Made by a program: the position numbers and the translations under genes. Shown one piece after another: positions 46,157 to 58,984 of a stretch of DNA of 64,000 nucleotides (position 1 is its first letter; every line of letters begins with the position of its first letter). Below the pieces are notes generated by a model. That model was not told the origin of the DNA, made no database searches, and saw nothing but the letters and a program-made list of their open reading frames with translations. This stretch comes from Populus alba. Lineage: Eukaryota; Streptophyta; Magnoliopsida; Malpighiales; Salicaceae. The stretch lies in NCBI RefSeq assembly GCF_005239225.2, contig NC_133288.1, positions 13,460,169-13,524,168 of the forward strand. Direction: 5' to 3'.

Positions 46157-49100
46157 ATGATTCGTGTTAGTTCTATACAATTTTCTCATGAATTAAGGGT
46201 TCACAATAGTCATGGGTGCAGTAATCAACACACTGTAAGTAATTATCATTATTATTATTTTTTTAAACATTTTAATATGAAGTCAAATAAGCAAATGCAA
46301 AACTGAACTTTACATGGTCTGTTTTCCATTTTATATTTCCCTGTTTTTCACAGAGTGCAATCAGAAAGAGCAGAGTACAGTTGATTAATGTCAATCCTTC
46401 TTCTCAATTTCTGGTATGTGCTCGTGTGGATTTGAAAAGTTTATCTGTTATACTTTTCACGTTCGTAGAAGCAATGCCTCACAATTACTAGTCTTTGTGC
46501 ATGGTGTTTTTTTCTTCTTACATTTCTGATCTCGTTCTGCCCATGAAGATTATTGGTGCTACCATTTTTTTTCTCACTAAGTCACTATGCATCGCATTTT
46601 CTTTTATGATGAGTTTTATTTAGTGTGCAAGCAGAGTCTGATACCATCGAATTTGTGTGATTTGCATGTTTAGCGACAGGATCCTTGGAGTCTCCATCTT
46701 CAAAACTGCATACATAGGTCACTGAGTCCTGTACCTTCCAGATGTAATGTGTTCCTTTGCCGATCTGTTCTAACACCAGGTGAAGGAAATGGGATTCCTG
46801 TTCTGAAATCTGCAGCCATGGCCTTGACAAGGTATATTCACATGTCATTCACTTTCTTTGTGTGTCCCTGCAATATAAGATAATAGTCACTGCTGGGATT
46901 TCAATGAATAATTTTGCACTCTTTATTGATATGAAATCAAGTTTATATACACAAATTCTAGAATCCTAATTTAGGTAGGGTATGGTTGTTTAGGCTAAAT
47001 CTATGCTATAGTAACATAGGACAACTACTTGGATGGATATTTGTAGCATTATAGATTGCAAGATAATAACAGAGGATACAACATGATTTTAGGCACATGC
47101 TAGATGTGCTTTGTTGAAGTTTGATTCTGAACCATACAATCTTCCTTTATATACCCCTGCAAGATTGCGCTTTCATCAGCAAGACCAATCTTGTTACATA
47201 ATATTTTTGTATGCTCTCTAGACAATGGCTTAGTCAACAGGTCAACCAATTGATCTTGTGTATGAACATGACAGACTTGTAGTTGACCTTGTTCAACTAA
47301 ATCTTGTACCAAATAAAGATCAATTTGAATATGTTTCATACAAGAATGATTCATTAGATTGAGGCTTATATGTGTAGCACCAAGATTGTCACAAAAGTTG
47401 TGGTGTTGTTTTGAGTATTAAGCCAAGTTCAATGAAGAGATTGAGAAGCCACATAGTTTCGGAGGTTGCATTTGCAAGCACTCGGTATTCAACCTTCATG
47501 AAAGATTGTGCAACAACTCTTTGTTTCTTTGAACTCCAGGATATTAGAGTTGATCCTAGAAAGCAAATGTATGTAGAAATGGAATTCTAATCATCAATAT
47601 TGTCAGCCTCGTTAGCATCAGAGAAGGTTTTTAAAATAGGTGCACCAACTTTTGTAATCTGTATATCATGAAAAACAATTTGTTTCAAATAACGAAGAAG
47701 CTTTTTGGTTGCTTCTCAGTGAATTTGTGTTGGCTTGTGCATAAATTGAGAGAGCTTGTTCATTACGAAAAAGATATCTGGATGCGTCGAAAAAAGATAC
47801 CGAAGACTTCCAATAATTTGATGAAATTCTGAACTGTTTATAGAAGCAGTGCCATCAACCATTTTAAGAGATTGACTTGTTGATAGTGGAGTAGAGATAT
47901 CTTTCACACCATCCATATTAGTATTGGAAAAGAGATCACAAACATATTTATGTCGATAAGAATAGCCTGCTCGAGTAGGTATGACTTCAACCCCTAAGAA
48001 AAAATGAGCGTCATTGGCACTTAGTTGCTTGATAATAAAGGTCACAAAAGTAGAATCATTGCCTGCATCACAAGATCATCAATGTGTAAACCAAGAAATA
48101 ACAAGTGATAAAGTCTTGATTTTAGATAAACAATGAGGAGTCTTGCTTTGGAATTGGGAAAACTAAGATGAAGAAAGGTATTTTTGAGAGCTATAAACTA
48201 AGCCTGTGGAACTTGTTTCAGCCTATAGATGGTTTTTCACAATTTATAGACATTGTTAGGTTTTGACAAATCTTTAAACCCCAAGGGGTGCACCATATAA
48301 ACTGTTTCACTTAATTCCCCATTTAAAGAACATTATGAACATCCATTTGCCTCAACTTCTATCCATTCATAACAATAATAACCATAATTGTTAGCTAAAT
48401 GTTTCCTTATAATCCAAACTATGTCTTTGATTGTAGCCTTTTGCGACAAGTTGTGCTTTGAACCTATCTACTCTACTAACCCATCAACTTTTCTTTTTAT
48501 TTTGAACACCCACTTGCATCCCACTGCACTAGCATGTAGGGAACTAAGTCCCAAGTACCATGTCTTGTGAGTGCAGTGAGCTCACTATATATGGCCTCAC
48601 GCCACTAAGGGTGAGATATAACCCGACTAGAGGTGATCATTTTTGGTTCGGTTTGGTTTTTACCTAAAAAAATAACCAAACCGAATTCTTTTTTTAAAAA
48701 CCAAAATCGGTTTAAACCAACCGGTTTCGGTTCGGTTATTTTAGAACAAAAACTGAAACCCAACCGATTGATTTCAGTTTGATTTAGTTTTTGGTTTGGT
48801 TATTTTATATTAAAAACCAAAAACTATATTAATTTTTAGTGTTTTTTTTTTTTTTTTTTTTTTTTTAACTTCTAATGGGTTTGGTTTTGGTTTAGCAATT
48901 AATTTCGATTCGGTTCAGTTTAGTTTTTCGGTTTCAGGCTTATGAAACCGAAACCGAATTGGTTGGTTTTTTTAAATATTCTAATTTGTTTAATCGGTTT
49001 TTTTTCACGGTTCGGTTTTTTCGGTTAATTTTTTTTCCGATTTAATTGATTTTTCAGTTTTTTTGCTCACCCCTAGACCTGACTCATACTGGTTGGTTCA

Positions 49101-52100
49101 ATGGTCTTAGGAAGAGGGGTTTGGATACAAAATTGAGTTGTTTGGGTATGAAAATTTGGTTCATGGATTTGGTTTTCATTTGATGAACTCTTTAGGTTTG
49201 GATAGGCTGACCTAGATTGTTTTCAACAGATGATTCATGTGAAATCAAAGGCATCAAAGAGTGAGAAACATTGAAATTTTTAGATGCATTAGAATCAAGA
49301 TTTGATTCTTGAGAATCTTGACCTAGGTTATTTGGGAAATGAAAAGATTGTAAAGAATTAAAGTTACCGAGGTTACTTGAAGAGGACGCAGCAATGGCAA
49401 GGAAACCTTTCTAAGGCTCTGATGACAACAATGAGACAAGAGATGATGGTGCTGGTGGCTTATGGATATCTAAAAAGTAGAGGAAGATGTCTGAGTTGTT
49501 GGTTTGGACTGATTGTGCAAAGAAGACAAGTGGATTTGATTTGTGAATTTCATCAAATAAGACATGACATGAGATAATACATTTTTTGAGCATGGGTTCT
49601 AGACACATGCATTTTAGGTTTGTGAATCTCCAAGGAAAATACATGGTTTGGACTTGGGCTGCCTTTTATGAGAGTTATAGGCTTGTGTGAGTGAATAACA
49701 AAGGCATCCAAATTTTTTTAATTTGAGGTATTTGGGCTTCTGGCCATAAAGGTTTTCAGAAGTGATGTAAGTTGTTTGTTTATAAATAAGGTTGTTTAAA
49801 ATGCGTGTGGCCAAATATAAAGGATCAAGAGAAGTATCATGAAGAAGTGTAAGGGTTATTTCAACAAGATGTCAATGTCTACATTCAAAGACACCATTTT
49901 GTTGTGAGGTGTGAGGGGTAGTGGTGTAATGATAGGTCCCATTGTCAGAATAAAGTGTTTTGATTTTTGTTTGAAACCGTGTTTCAATAAATTTTTTTAA
50001 ATGTGGAAAAATACTAGAAACATGAAATTTATTAACTATTAGATAAAACCACATATATTTAGTATAATGATCAACAAAAAAGAAGATAATATCAGGATCC
50101 ATCAATTCCAGTATAAGTAGTTGGTCCCTAAACATCAATATAAATTAGTTCAAGTGGATCATGACTTTGGAGACTAGTTGCATGGAAATGTTGTTGATGT
50201 GCTTTGTCGATGGAGCATGAGCTATATAATGAGAACAATTTTTGTGATGTGATTGAAAGGGAAAAATTCTTAACAAGATCGTGGACTATTTTGAGTGATG
50301 GATGTCCAAGATGCTTATCTCCACAAAAATATTATTTTGTTTAGTTAGATGATGAACAAAGACCAAGCAAAGATTTGGAATGTAGAGTATCATATTGTAT
50401 AAAGGTTTGTTTAGGAAAATGTAAGGCCAGTGAACTACCAGTGTGTCAGCAATCCAAACCTAAACCATTACCTAGAATTACTTCATCAGTGCTATCATAT
50501 TCCAAGCGAGTAGACAAATTTGCTATATCACTCATGATATTGTGTGAAGCACCCGAATCAAGAAGCCAAGTTTTTTCCTTTTCAATAGATGTCTTAGCAC
50601 AATTAATAGTTACAACAAGACAACTATTAGCTGGCTATATGGCCCAACTAGTCACAAATTTGACATTCGGGTTGATAGCACCGGTTGAATTTGTTGGGCT
50701 TGTTTGAACTATTGTGAAACCAACAACCATCTTGCTGTAAATTATTCTGAGACTAGGTTGAGTTGAGCCTGTCAGGATGCTGTGGTCCATTAGATCTACG
50801 AAACTTTGCAAAATTGCCTCTATAGGAACCTTGTTTCATTTAGTTTGTGTAGTTGGCAGTTACAACAAATTGCCCAATTGCTGTGTTGAAGCCTCCAAAC
50901 ACCACAGGTAGGTCTCATGATGCCAATGATGTTTCTTGTCCATGGATTGGTGCAGTTATTTCCTTGAAACCAGGCCCTAATTCATTCAGAATAGAGAGGG
51001 TTTGGTCATCATCTGAAATTGAATGGTCAATAATAGTGATTTCATTAGCCTATGCTTCACAACATGCATATAAAATAATCTGTAATCAATCTATTCCCAC
51101 ACTGAATCAAGGTAAGCTCCTCGTTTAATTGCATAACCCGTATTCTTGAGCAACTAGCATATAAGGTGTTGAGTTTTTTCCAAGCTTGATGAAAAGTTTT
51201 TGTTGTGGCTATAAGAGGAGCAATTGTGGGAGATGTAGAGGATAGGATGCCACTCAAAATAAGTTTGTCATGTCTAACCCAATGGGTTTTGTTAAGATCG
51301 ACAATTGAGGTATCATCGCGTGAAGGATACAAAGTAGCACCATTTACATAGTCAAGTAAATCGTACCAAAGAGAAGTGCTTTAAATTGAGCATACCATTA
51401 AGGGAAGGTGGATGGAGTCAATTTTTCTTTGATTTGGATAGTGATATTTAGAGCAATAAGGAGTTTATTAGTATTTGAAAAAGGTTGGGTGTTAAGACTA
51501 AGGGATTGACTTTGATATGAAGGCGAAGACATAGTTAGAAATGGGATTGTTGGCTCGTGAGAAATTTGTGGCTTCGATACCATATAAGATAATAGTCACT
51601 GCTGGGACCTCAATGAATAATTTTCCACTCTCTATTGATATGAAATCGAGTTTATATGCACAACTTCTAGAATTCTAATATAGGTAGAATACAATTGTTT
51701 AGGCTAAACCTGTGCTATAATAATAAAGGACAACTACTTGGATGGATATTGTGTAGTATTTACAGATTGCAAGATAATAACAGAATATACAACATGATTT
51801 TAGGCTAGATGTGCTTTGTTGAAGCTTGATTCTAATGCATACAATCTTCCTTTATATGCAGAACATTAGTTCAAATAGGGTGACTGAAATTCCATTACCC
51901 ATATTCACATGTTAATGTAAGTGCTGTGTTAAAATTAATCCAGAGTAATCTCATACTGCCTGCAATGAGTGAGGAATTTAATGCTCAATTTGCAATATTT
52001 CCATTGGATGCAAGTTTGTGAGAATAACTCCTAGGATTTATTTTCAATAGCAGCTGCAATAGTTTCCCGTCAGCTACTTTGGCAAGATATGATGTTTTCT

Positions 52101-55100
52101 TATGAGAAGAGTGTGCTGATGTGGTTAATCTTGACCTGGTTGAACAACTAGTTGTTCAATCAAGGTTCCCAGCCTGACTGGACTAATTCCAGTTCCTCTG
52201 TAAGTCCTGAGTCCTCATGGATCTTTGTAGACAAATAATATTATGCCTTGTCTGCAGGCTTCTTGATGTCTTTATTGAACTATTGATGTTTGAATATAGG
52301 GTTATCCAAGCTTATAGTGTCAATGGTGATATTTCACCATGAAACTTTTTTTGAATTTTAGATAAAAACTACGAGTTGCTTATTTTGTAAATCACTGATA
52401 CTAATTTGTAGAGTACTTATTGGGTGCATATAATTTTTCTTAATGTCATAGAAACTTTAATTGTATGACTATCTTATCCTTTTCCTTGATCAATCATTAT
52501 GCTCTAAATTTTATCCCCTTTTCAGTGGTAATAGCTTAAATTTGTGTTTTGCATTTGATATTTGAATTCACAAATGAATTTGAATATCAAATGAACTGCG
52601 ATCAACCGTAATTAACACAAACAAACATTCACATCTTTAACGATAATTTTCATGCCACTTTTTGTGCAATGCTTCATCCCACCCCTACCCCCAACCTCCT
52701 CTTATAGAACATGTTATTTTGAAAGAATTCTTTTTAACACGCTTTTGGTGCATCATCCAGGTCCTATGATGTTTTTTGTGGAACTACTCTGGTGCTTAAA
52801 TTGATCCCGGCAGTTTGTATCATTGCTTTTGCTGCATGGGGTCTTGACCCTCTAATGTGTTTGGGGAGGGCTGTATTTCTCCATGTATTCATTCTATTAC
52901 TATTCTACATGCCTTTTCCTTTAACTGGGGGTCTAATGACCCCTTAATCCAGTATCACTGTTCCAAACATATAAATCCAGACTCTCCTTTCTGGCAATTT
53001 CCTGCAGAAATCTGATAGTAGTTGGAAGAAGAGTAGAACGTATTTGGTCATGACTTCTTATCTTCAACCTTTGCTGCTCTGGACTGGAGCAATGCTCATC
53101 TGCAGGTATTCGGAAGAAGCTGTGTTAATTCTTTGCCAGACGCAGTTCCTACTATTCAGTTAGCATTAACTGTAGCCTGTATATTTCAGAGCTCTAGATG
53201 TAGTAGTTCTACCATCAGAAGCAAGCCAAGCTGTGAAACTACGACTTCTAAATTTTGTACGTTCGTTATCAACTGTTGTGGCATTTGCTTATTGTTTGTC
53301 CAGGTATGTTTAGTTGGTTCCCATACCTGTCTTTATCACTTATATACATTCATAGTTTGACTAGAATTTGTCAAATACTTGACCTCTGGTTGATGGTTCA
53401 CTGCTAGTTCTTTCACTTCCATCATTCACTTCACAACCTATTTTTTATTTTAGTTTCTGGTTACACATATTGGTCTCTGTTTTTTTTTTTTTTTTGGTGA
53501 ACACATTGTTCATGTTATTTACTTTCAAGCTTGAAGTGCTGTTGGCTTTCATCAGGTTTTGATGGTATGCTATCGTTCTTTCACTAGTTGTAGGTTGTTG
53601 ATTGTCCTAGTATTTTGTTTTTCAATCTCATATGAGGACATGGAATTATGTTTTCAAATTATGGCCATTTTTTTCTTTTACAGCTTGATTCAACAGGCAC
53701 AAAAATTCTTCACAGAGACAAATGACTCCAGTGATGCTAGAAATGTATGTTAATCATGACTTTTAAAGTTTGCTGCTATATTTAACATCTTTACCAGTGC
53801 TGTGGTTCTCTGGAACTTTTAGTGGAGAAGTTAATATTTTCATTGTGGAACTCTTGGAAAAGAATTGATTAAATGTGGTTACCAACACAGAGACTGCTCA
53901 GAATGCTAGGGAAGTCTTGTGCTCTATCATTTCCTTCTTGAATTGATCTAGTATTTAATTTTAGGAATCAGTGAGATCCAATTTGTTGCCAGATGGCAAT
54001 GTATCTCAAGCGAGAACATAAGCTCTACTTTTACTGAGTTCCCATAATAACCAGCTGAAGCTTCTTATATTTCATTCAAAGTTATGATACTGATTATGCG
54101 ATAATTTCCAAATGTTGGATTGCTTTGCCAATCTCTTGAAAGCAATGACGTTTTAAAGCACATCATGTTTGGATTGTTTTTAGGAAGCATCTCAGTGTTA
54201 TGTTTGATTCATTTGTTTTGTCCAAAGTTTTTGCTCTAGGAGTCGTGTGATTATAAATCTAGCTATTTTGAGTCGCTTGGGATTTAAGTGTGAATAAAGC
54301 AGTTCCTTTTGTTTTGGCAGATGGGCTTTAGTTTTGCTGGAAAAGCTGTTCATTCTGCAGTCTGGATTGCTGCTGTGTCACTGTTCATGGAATTGCTAGG
54401 CTTCTCTACTCAAAAGTGGCTAACAGCTGGAGGCCTTGGTACAGTGTTGCTCACCCTTGCTGGCCGAGAGGTAAATTATGGCTTACTAGTCATATCGTTG
54501 TGATGACTTGCTGCAGTTTTAAAATCATTCATTGTGGTTTCTAATGTTGAACATACATCATGCTAAGCGGATTTTCATTTACGTGGTTGGTTTGTGCATT
54601 CAGATATTTACAAATTTCCTTTCAAGTGTAATGATCCATGCAACACGGCCATTTGTTTTGAATGAATGGATTCAGACAAAAATTGAAGGCTATGAAGTTT
54701 CTGGTACTGTTGAGGTTTGTCTTTTTTTCCTTCCTCTCATTGTAAAACGAGAAACCAGCCAGAACATATCATGTATTCCCTTCTTCAGTTAGCTTCATAT
54801 GAACTGAATAGGAATCAATAATCTGGTTCTTTTCTGTAAAAGAGAAGAAACCGAATTATTGGCTCTTTAACCATTTATGGTTCTATATCTAGTTAATCTC
54901 TCATGTTGTTCCAGCATGTGGGCTGGTGGTCTCCAACAATTATAAGAGGTGATGATCGCGAAGCTGTTCACATTCCAAACCACAAATTCAATGTGAGTGT
55001 TGTGAGAAATCTTAGCCAGAAGACTCATTGGCGCATCAAGACCCACTTTGCCATCAGTCACTTGGATGTCATTAAAATTAATGTGAGGAGCAAACTAGTT

Positions 55101-57280
55101 CACTTGCTTGTAAATATTAGTTACCATCCAGTACTTTTTGTTGCTTCTTTCGCCTGAAAGGAGGATACATGTTAGGCCCTGCGTTTTCTAAATGCAGAAT
55201 ATTGTAGCTGATATGCGTAAAGTTTTGGCAAAAAATCCACAAATTGAGCAGCAAAGGTTGCACAGAAGAGTTTTCCTGGATAATATCAATCCAGAGAATC
55301 AGGCTCTTATGGTAAGGCTTTAATTGCCATTATACTTTTTTAGAATTGAGATTCTTGCACCTGCTTTTATGAAAGCCTTACAAGAAACGAGAACTCATTT
55401 CCTTGGCACTCTATTTGATTAATTTTTCTTTGCTAGGGAAATTTCTCCATTTGTCATGTATATACAGTTTATAGTGTGTCAAGCTCATGAAGTGTGGTGA
55501 CTTGAGTTTTTGGACTTTATCAGTTTGCATCAATCCTTTTGAAATGATGTGTCTACTGGCTCATTAATGTCTACCAGTTGGTGAGTCATGTACACCATAA
55601 GCATGAGAACAATAAATAAGGCTTCAGTTTCCTAGATCACAATTATGAGTCAATTGAAATATACAATTTTTGTTCTTTCAATAAAGAAATCTTTAGATCT
55701 CTTACATCTAGAATTTGATTTTTCTGGATGCAAACCATTGTAAGTTACATTTTTAAAGGCGTCTGGTTCGCCATATCTTCCAGAAGTCTGATGTTTTCTT
55801 TTGGATATCTCAACAGTGTGCACTTTGTTGAATGTGTAACATTTTTTTACAGCAAATACAATATTAGCTTTTCTTCCACATTATAATGTTTTTCTGTTGC
55901 AGATTTTGGTATCATGCTTTGTGAAAACCTCACATTTTGAAGAGTACCTATGCATAAAGGTAAGACTAATTTTTGATAAATACTTAATGTGATTGATCAG
56001 ATATAAAAGGATATGATGACAGAAGATTTATTTCCGTTGCTATTGTTAATATTTACCCCGTTGTATCTGAGTTGTCCCTATAGAGCCTTGCCGTGCTGTG
56101 ATTGTATGTCTATTACCGAAGGATAGATGACAAAAATTCTAAACAAACTCTCAGAATTTTAATGTTGCTCTGAAAGCTTTTGCACACCAACAAGCTCATT
56201 GTTTGGAATGTTGAGAGACCATAAATAGTAAAATAACGGCAGAGCCACTCAATTCCTAGTACCCATCTGTTATTGGCCATCTTTTTCTTGACGTAATAAC
56301 ATTTGCAACGACGTAGATTATTTTATTAATTTTTATGGATGAATGATTAACCTCGTTGGATAGGGTGTTTAGACTGGTGATCTGCTCAATCTTAACACTT
56401 GAAGCAAAACTGACTTGTTATTGTAAATGGATTGATACAGGAAGCAGTACTCTTGGATCTTCTTAGAGTAATTAGTCATCATCGTGCTCGGCTTGCCACA
56501 CCTATTCGTACAGTACAGAAAATATACGGTGAGGCTGATTTGGAGAATGTGCCATTTTCTGACTCTATTTTCACACGTTCTGGAGCTACTGCTAGCAGTC
56601 CGTTATTGTTAATTGAGCCCTTTTATAAAATTAATGGCGAAGATAAAGTTAAAGCTTCACATCGTCCACTTCATGCTAATGAGGAAAAAGATGCAAAGGT
56701 TGAAGCAGCTCTGGTATCTGAATTCAAAGCAGATACCAAGGCAGGATCAACGCCAATTGTTGACTCGAAAAGAGAGAAGGTGATCACAAAATCTACTTCC
56801 AACTCCAGCACAAACTCTAAAGTCTCAGCTGTCTTGGCATCCAATCCTCAACTTATCAGTTCAATGCCTGATAATTCAGTTCAACACGATTCTGGAGCAC
56901 AGCAGTCTAATGGAAGTATGGGAGATGGATGGAAGGAGACAATGGGGCAAAATTCTGAAGGCACAACCTCCAAGGGAGCAACACCTGAGAGGTCTTCAGT
57001 TGCTGACCCAGAATCTGGAATTGAAAGAACTGGGAGTCCTGTCATTTCTCAGGCCAAGCAAGATATTGAGAGATCTGTTGCATCACCATCAGTGACCAGG
57101 CCTTCTTTGGAGGAGAACCTTATTCTCGGTGTTGCTCTGGAGGGCTCAAAACGAACTCTTCCAATTGAGGAAGAAATGGATCCATCTCCTTTCCCTTTAG
57201 AATCGAAGGAATTGGCTGCCTGCCGAAATGGAGGAGCACCTCCTGGTAAGGATAAAAAGGACAGCCAGGACAATTCCTAG
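46157..57280 (+). CDS. MSL3-like: plastid mechanosensitive channel, MSL2/MSL3 type (MscS family)
   Basis: MSL2/3 proteins are channels of the plastid inner envelope that relieve osmotic stress and affect plastid shape and division. Thirteen coding exons, all GT-AG: 46157-46234, 46354-46413, 46674-46831, 52761-52884, 53008-53105, 53190-53303, 53684-53744, 54321-54470, 54604-54714, 54915-55082, 55198-55311, 55903-55959, 56441-57280. They sum to 2133 bases, 710 residues plus TAG, slightly longer than Arabidopsis MSL2/3. The first 100 residues are Ser/Arg-rich and acid-poor, as in a chloroplast transit peptide. Membrane segments lie at about 108-126, 158-172, 193-212 and 236-258, and the pore helix begins near 264 ([14 protein letters not shown]). 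The MscS hallmark PN(X)9N is at P339-N350. The last exon (432-710) is hydrophilic and Ser/Glu-rich. I see no broken exon. The start is the first ATG giving a transit-like N-terminus. Confidence 0.93.
46874..47151 (-). repeat. 3' LTR of the intronic copia
   Basis: Starts TATAAGATAATAG on the plus strand and ends CTTCCTTTATA, matching the right LTR along its length. Confidence 0.88.
47161..48628 (-). pseudogene. copia RT end and RNase H in the MSL intron
   Basis: Minus-strand pieces: [15 protein letters not shown] and [14 protein letters not shown] (47716-48045, RT end and start of RNase H), then [18 protein letters not shown] and DLLTKPLS (47100-47354, end of RNase H). The frames are broken between them. 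Further RT remnants run toward 48600, where the MITE interrupts. Confidence 0.83.
48628..49075. mobile_element. hAT-like MITE inside the intronic copia
   Basis: A 448-bp non-coding insert with terminal inverted repeats TAGAGGTGATCA and TAGGGGTGAGCA (reverse complement of the right end). The candidate 8-bp duplication is AACCCGAC / GACCTGAC, 6 of 8 matching. The body is a simple GGTTCGGTTTGG / AACCGAAACCGG repeat plus a long T run at 48841-48866. End sequence and 8-bp duplication fit the hAT superfamily. It must be younger than the copia copy it splits. Confidence 0.75.
49400..50700 (-). pseudogene. copia integrase and protease region in the MSL intron
   Basis: Minus-strand frames: integrase core with [12 protein letters not shown] and [27 protein letters not shown] (49872-50138), then [21 protein letters not shown] and [17 protein letters not shown] (49614-49814). 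Integrase joins the DNA copy to the genome. Upstream at 50400-50600 is a decayed protease and pre-integrase part with [14 protein letters not shown] coding on the minus strand. Frames are disrupted. Confidence 0.8.
50860..51582 (-). pseudogene. copia gag and primer site in the MSL intron
   Basis: Minus-strand frames at 51398-51583 and 51057-51332 give the gag start ([12 protein letters not shown]) and the UBN2-type gag segment ([35 protein letters not shown]). The primer site TGGTATCGAAGCC precedes it beside the LTR. A frameshift lies between the two pieces. Confidence 0.8.
51583..51856 (-). repeat. 5' LTR of the intronic copia
   Basis: Matches the left LTR with scattered substitutions and is bounded on the left by the primer site and on the right by TGCAG. 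Confidence 0.88.
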
Positions 57281-57760
57281 CACCTCACAAAGTGATTAGT
57301 ACGATGATGATGATCAAATGCTAGGTGTGGAATGTGCCTCCTAACCATTAAATTTATGCAAGAACGCGGCAGCTGTGTTTTTAAAGCTGGCGCCTTGCAG
57401 TCAAGTGTACTAGCCTGTATGTGTAAATAATTAATTATCAAATTGGAACTTGCGGGCTAATCAGGAGATTCAGAGCAACCGCCGAAAAATGGAGAAAGAA
57501 AAAGGGAATAGGTCTACGTGGAATCTGTTTACCATGGATTTTCGCTTGATGTTTTAGTTAAATTAAAGAACTATTCAACTTTTCTAAAATATCATCTTCA
57601 CAATGGATGGAGATGTTTGGGAATTGGATTTTGTGTATCTTGCTTGCTGACCAATGATCTCAAGCAATCACGGTTTCTTAATGTAAACAAAGATTATCTC
57701 TTGTTTTTGGTCGCTATACGCAAGTAACACAAATTTGTGGTTTGGTTGCGCTGTTCATTC
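57281..57760 (+). other. 3' untranslated region of the MSL gene
   Basis: Non-coding sequence after the TAG at 57278, with no other gene. The end is not marked by a single clear poly(A) signal; GTAAATAATTAATTATC near 57421 is a candidate. An open frame at 57518-57727 has no family resemblance. Confidence 0.4.
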
Positions 57761-58490
57761 CTCTGGGTTTTTTTTTTAACGAGTTTAGGGTGCTTGTCAA
57801 TCACTCACGTGTCACTAATTTTTATGAAAGTTGTAAATTTCATGAATTAATAAACTTTTGAAAAAACAAGGAAAAAATAAACAAAATGAAATGAATGCTT
57901 TTTTTTTTTTTTTTTAAAGAAAGAAGAAATGTAAAACTTGAAAGAGTTTTCAAAAATATTTTTTTTCCATGAGGAACACATGTACTTAAATTTTTAATTT
58001 CAGAAAAATATATTACATTTTGTTTATTATTATTATTTTTTACAAAAATAAGGGAAGTGATACAAAAGTTAAAAGAGTCAACTTATTGATGAATGAATGA
58101 GAGACAGTCTCTTAAAAAATTTTAAAAGTCAAACTTAAAAACAAAATGGAGAGGATGGTGGACGGTGCCACCGTATTCAAATGTACCGTGTACCACAGAG
58201 GTCATCTCTTTACCAAAACGACTAAACAATTCATTCAAATGGCCGCCTGGTATGTGTATTAATTATGGATCATAATTCGCTGAATTCCCACTCTGGCTCT
58301 TCATATTTATCGACTGAAATTGCATGGAACAACATATCGGTTGGCTAAATTGAAACCACCAACCATTTCTCTTACAATATGATGACCGGATGCTCTCCTT
58401 CATCATAAGCTCGACAAAATCTGAAATTAAATCAGATCTAAACATAATTAGTATGCACAAGCCACAAACAGATAGATAGTTTGCCAATGC
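57761..58490. other. intergenic, no supported gene
   Basis: Poly-T/poly-A runs (57899-57917) and AT-rich DNA. Nothing recognisable. Confidence 0.5.
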
Positions 58491-58984
58491 TTACAAAAAT
58501 GCATTCTCAAAATGTTGTACCCATCCCAGTTATGACTGACGTACAATCAGGGATAGCGACTTCTGCTTCTTTCTCAACCTGATCTGGCCCTTGTCTACTT
58601 TTCTGGCCACTCCGTGCTCTTGCTCAGGAAAAGCGAGCCCACCATCACCATGCTTGCTCTTGTGGTCTTCAAGTTTAGGCAAGTTTTACGAGTAGAAGTA
58701 ACATGTTATCTTATGGTCTCCAAAACTCATACTGCCCCACAACATAAAATCCAAATTTATGCATCATGGTTAAATGCTATTTGCGGTCCTGCACAAGTTT
58801 CTTTCGCCAGGGACATTAGACACGATTCAGAGCGTTGGATCTAACAATTACACGTACCCCATGAAAATTAATGATATGAGGATAGTACTTAATAACCTTC
58901 GATGATCTTACAGAAAATACTTTTGTTTTATTTAATAAAAAATGCTTATAAATAAATAAAAATCAACATATCCTTTCTTCTTAC

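Larger units (their letters stand above)
46874..51856 (-). mobile_element. full-length copia element, antisense in MSL intron 3
   Basis: Two LTRs of about 275 bp (46874-47151 and 51583-51856) bracket a decayed polyprotein read on the minus strand. Target duplications TGCAA (46869-46873) and TGCAG (51857-51861) match 4 of 5. The tRNA-Met primer site TGGTATCGAAGCC lies beside the right LTR (51570-51582, minus), and a polypurine tract GCAGGGGTA beside the left. The LTRs differ at very roughly a tenth of positions by eye, so the insertion is old. It enlarges the intron to 5.9 kb without touching the splice sites. Unusually for an LTR, the ends read TATA rather than TG/CA. Confidence 0.9.
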
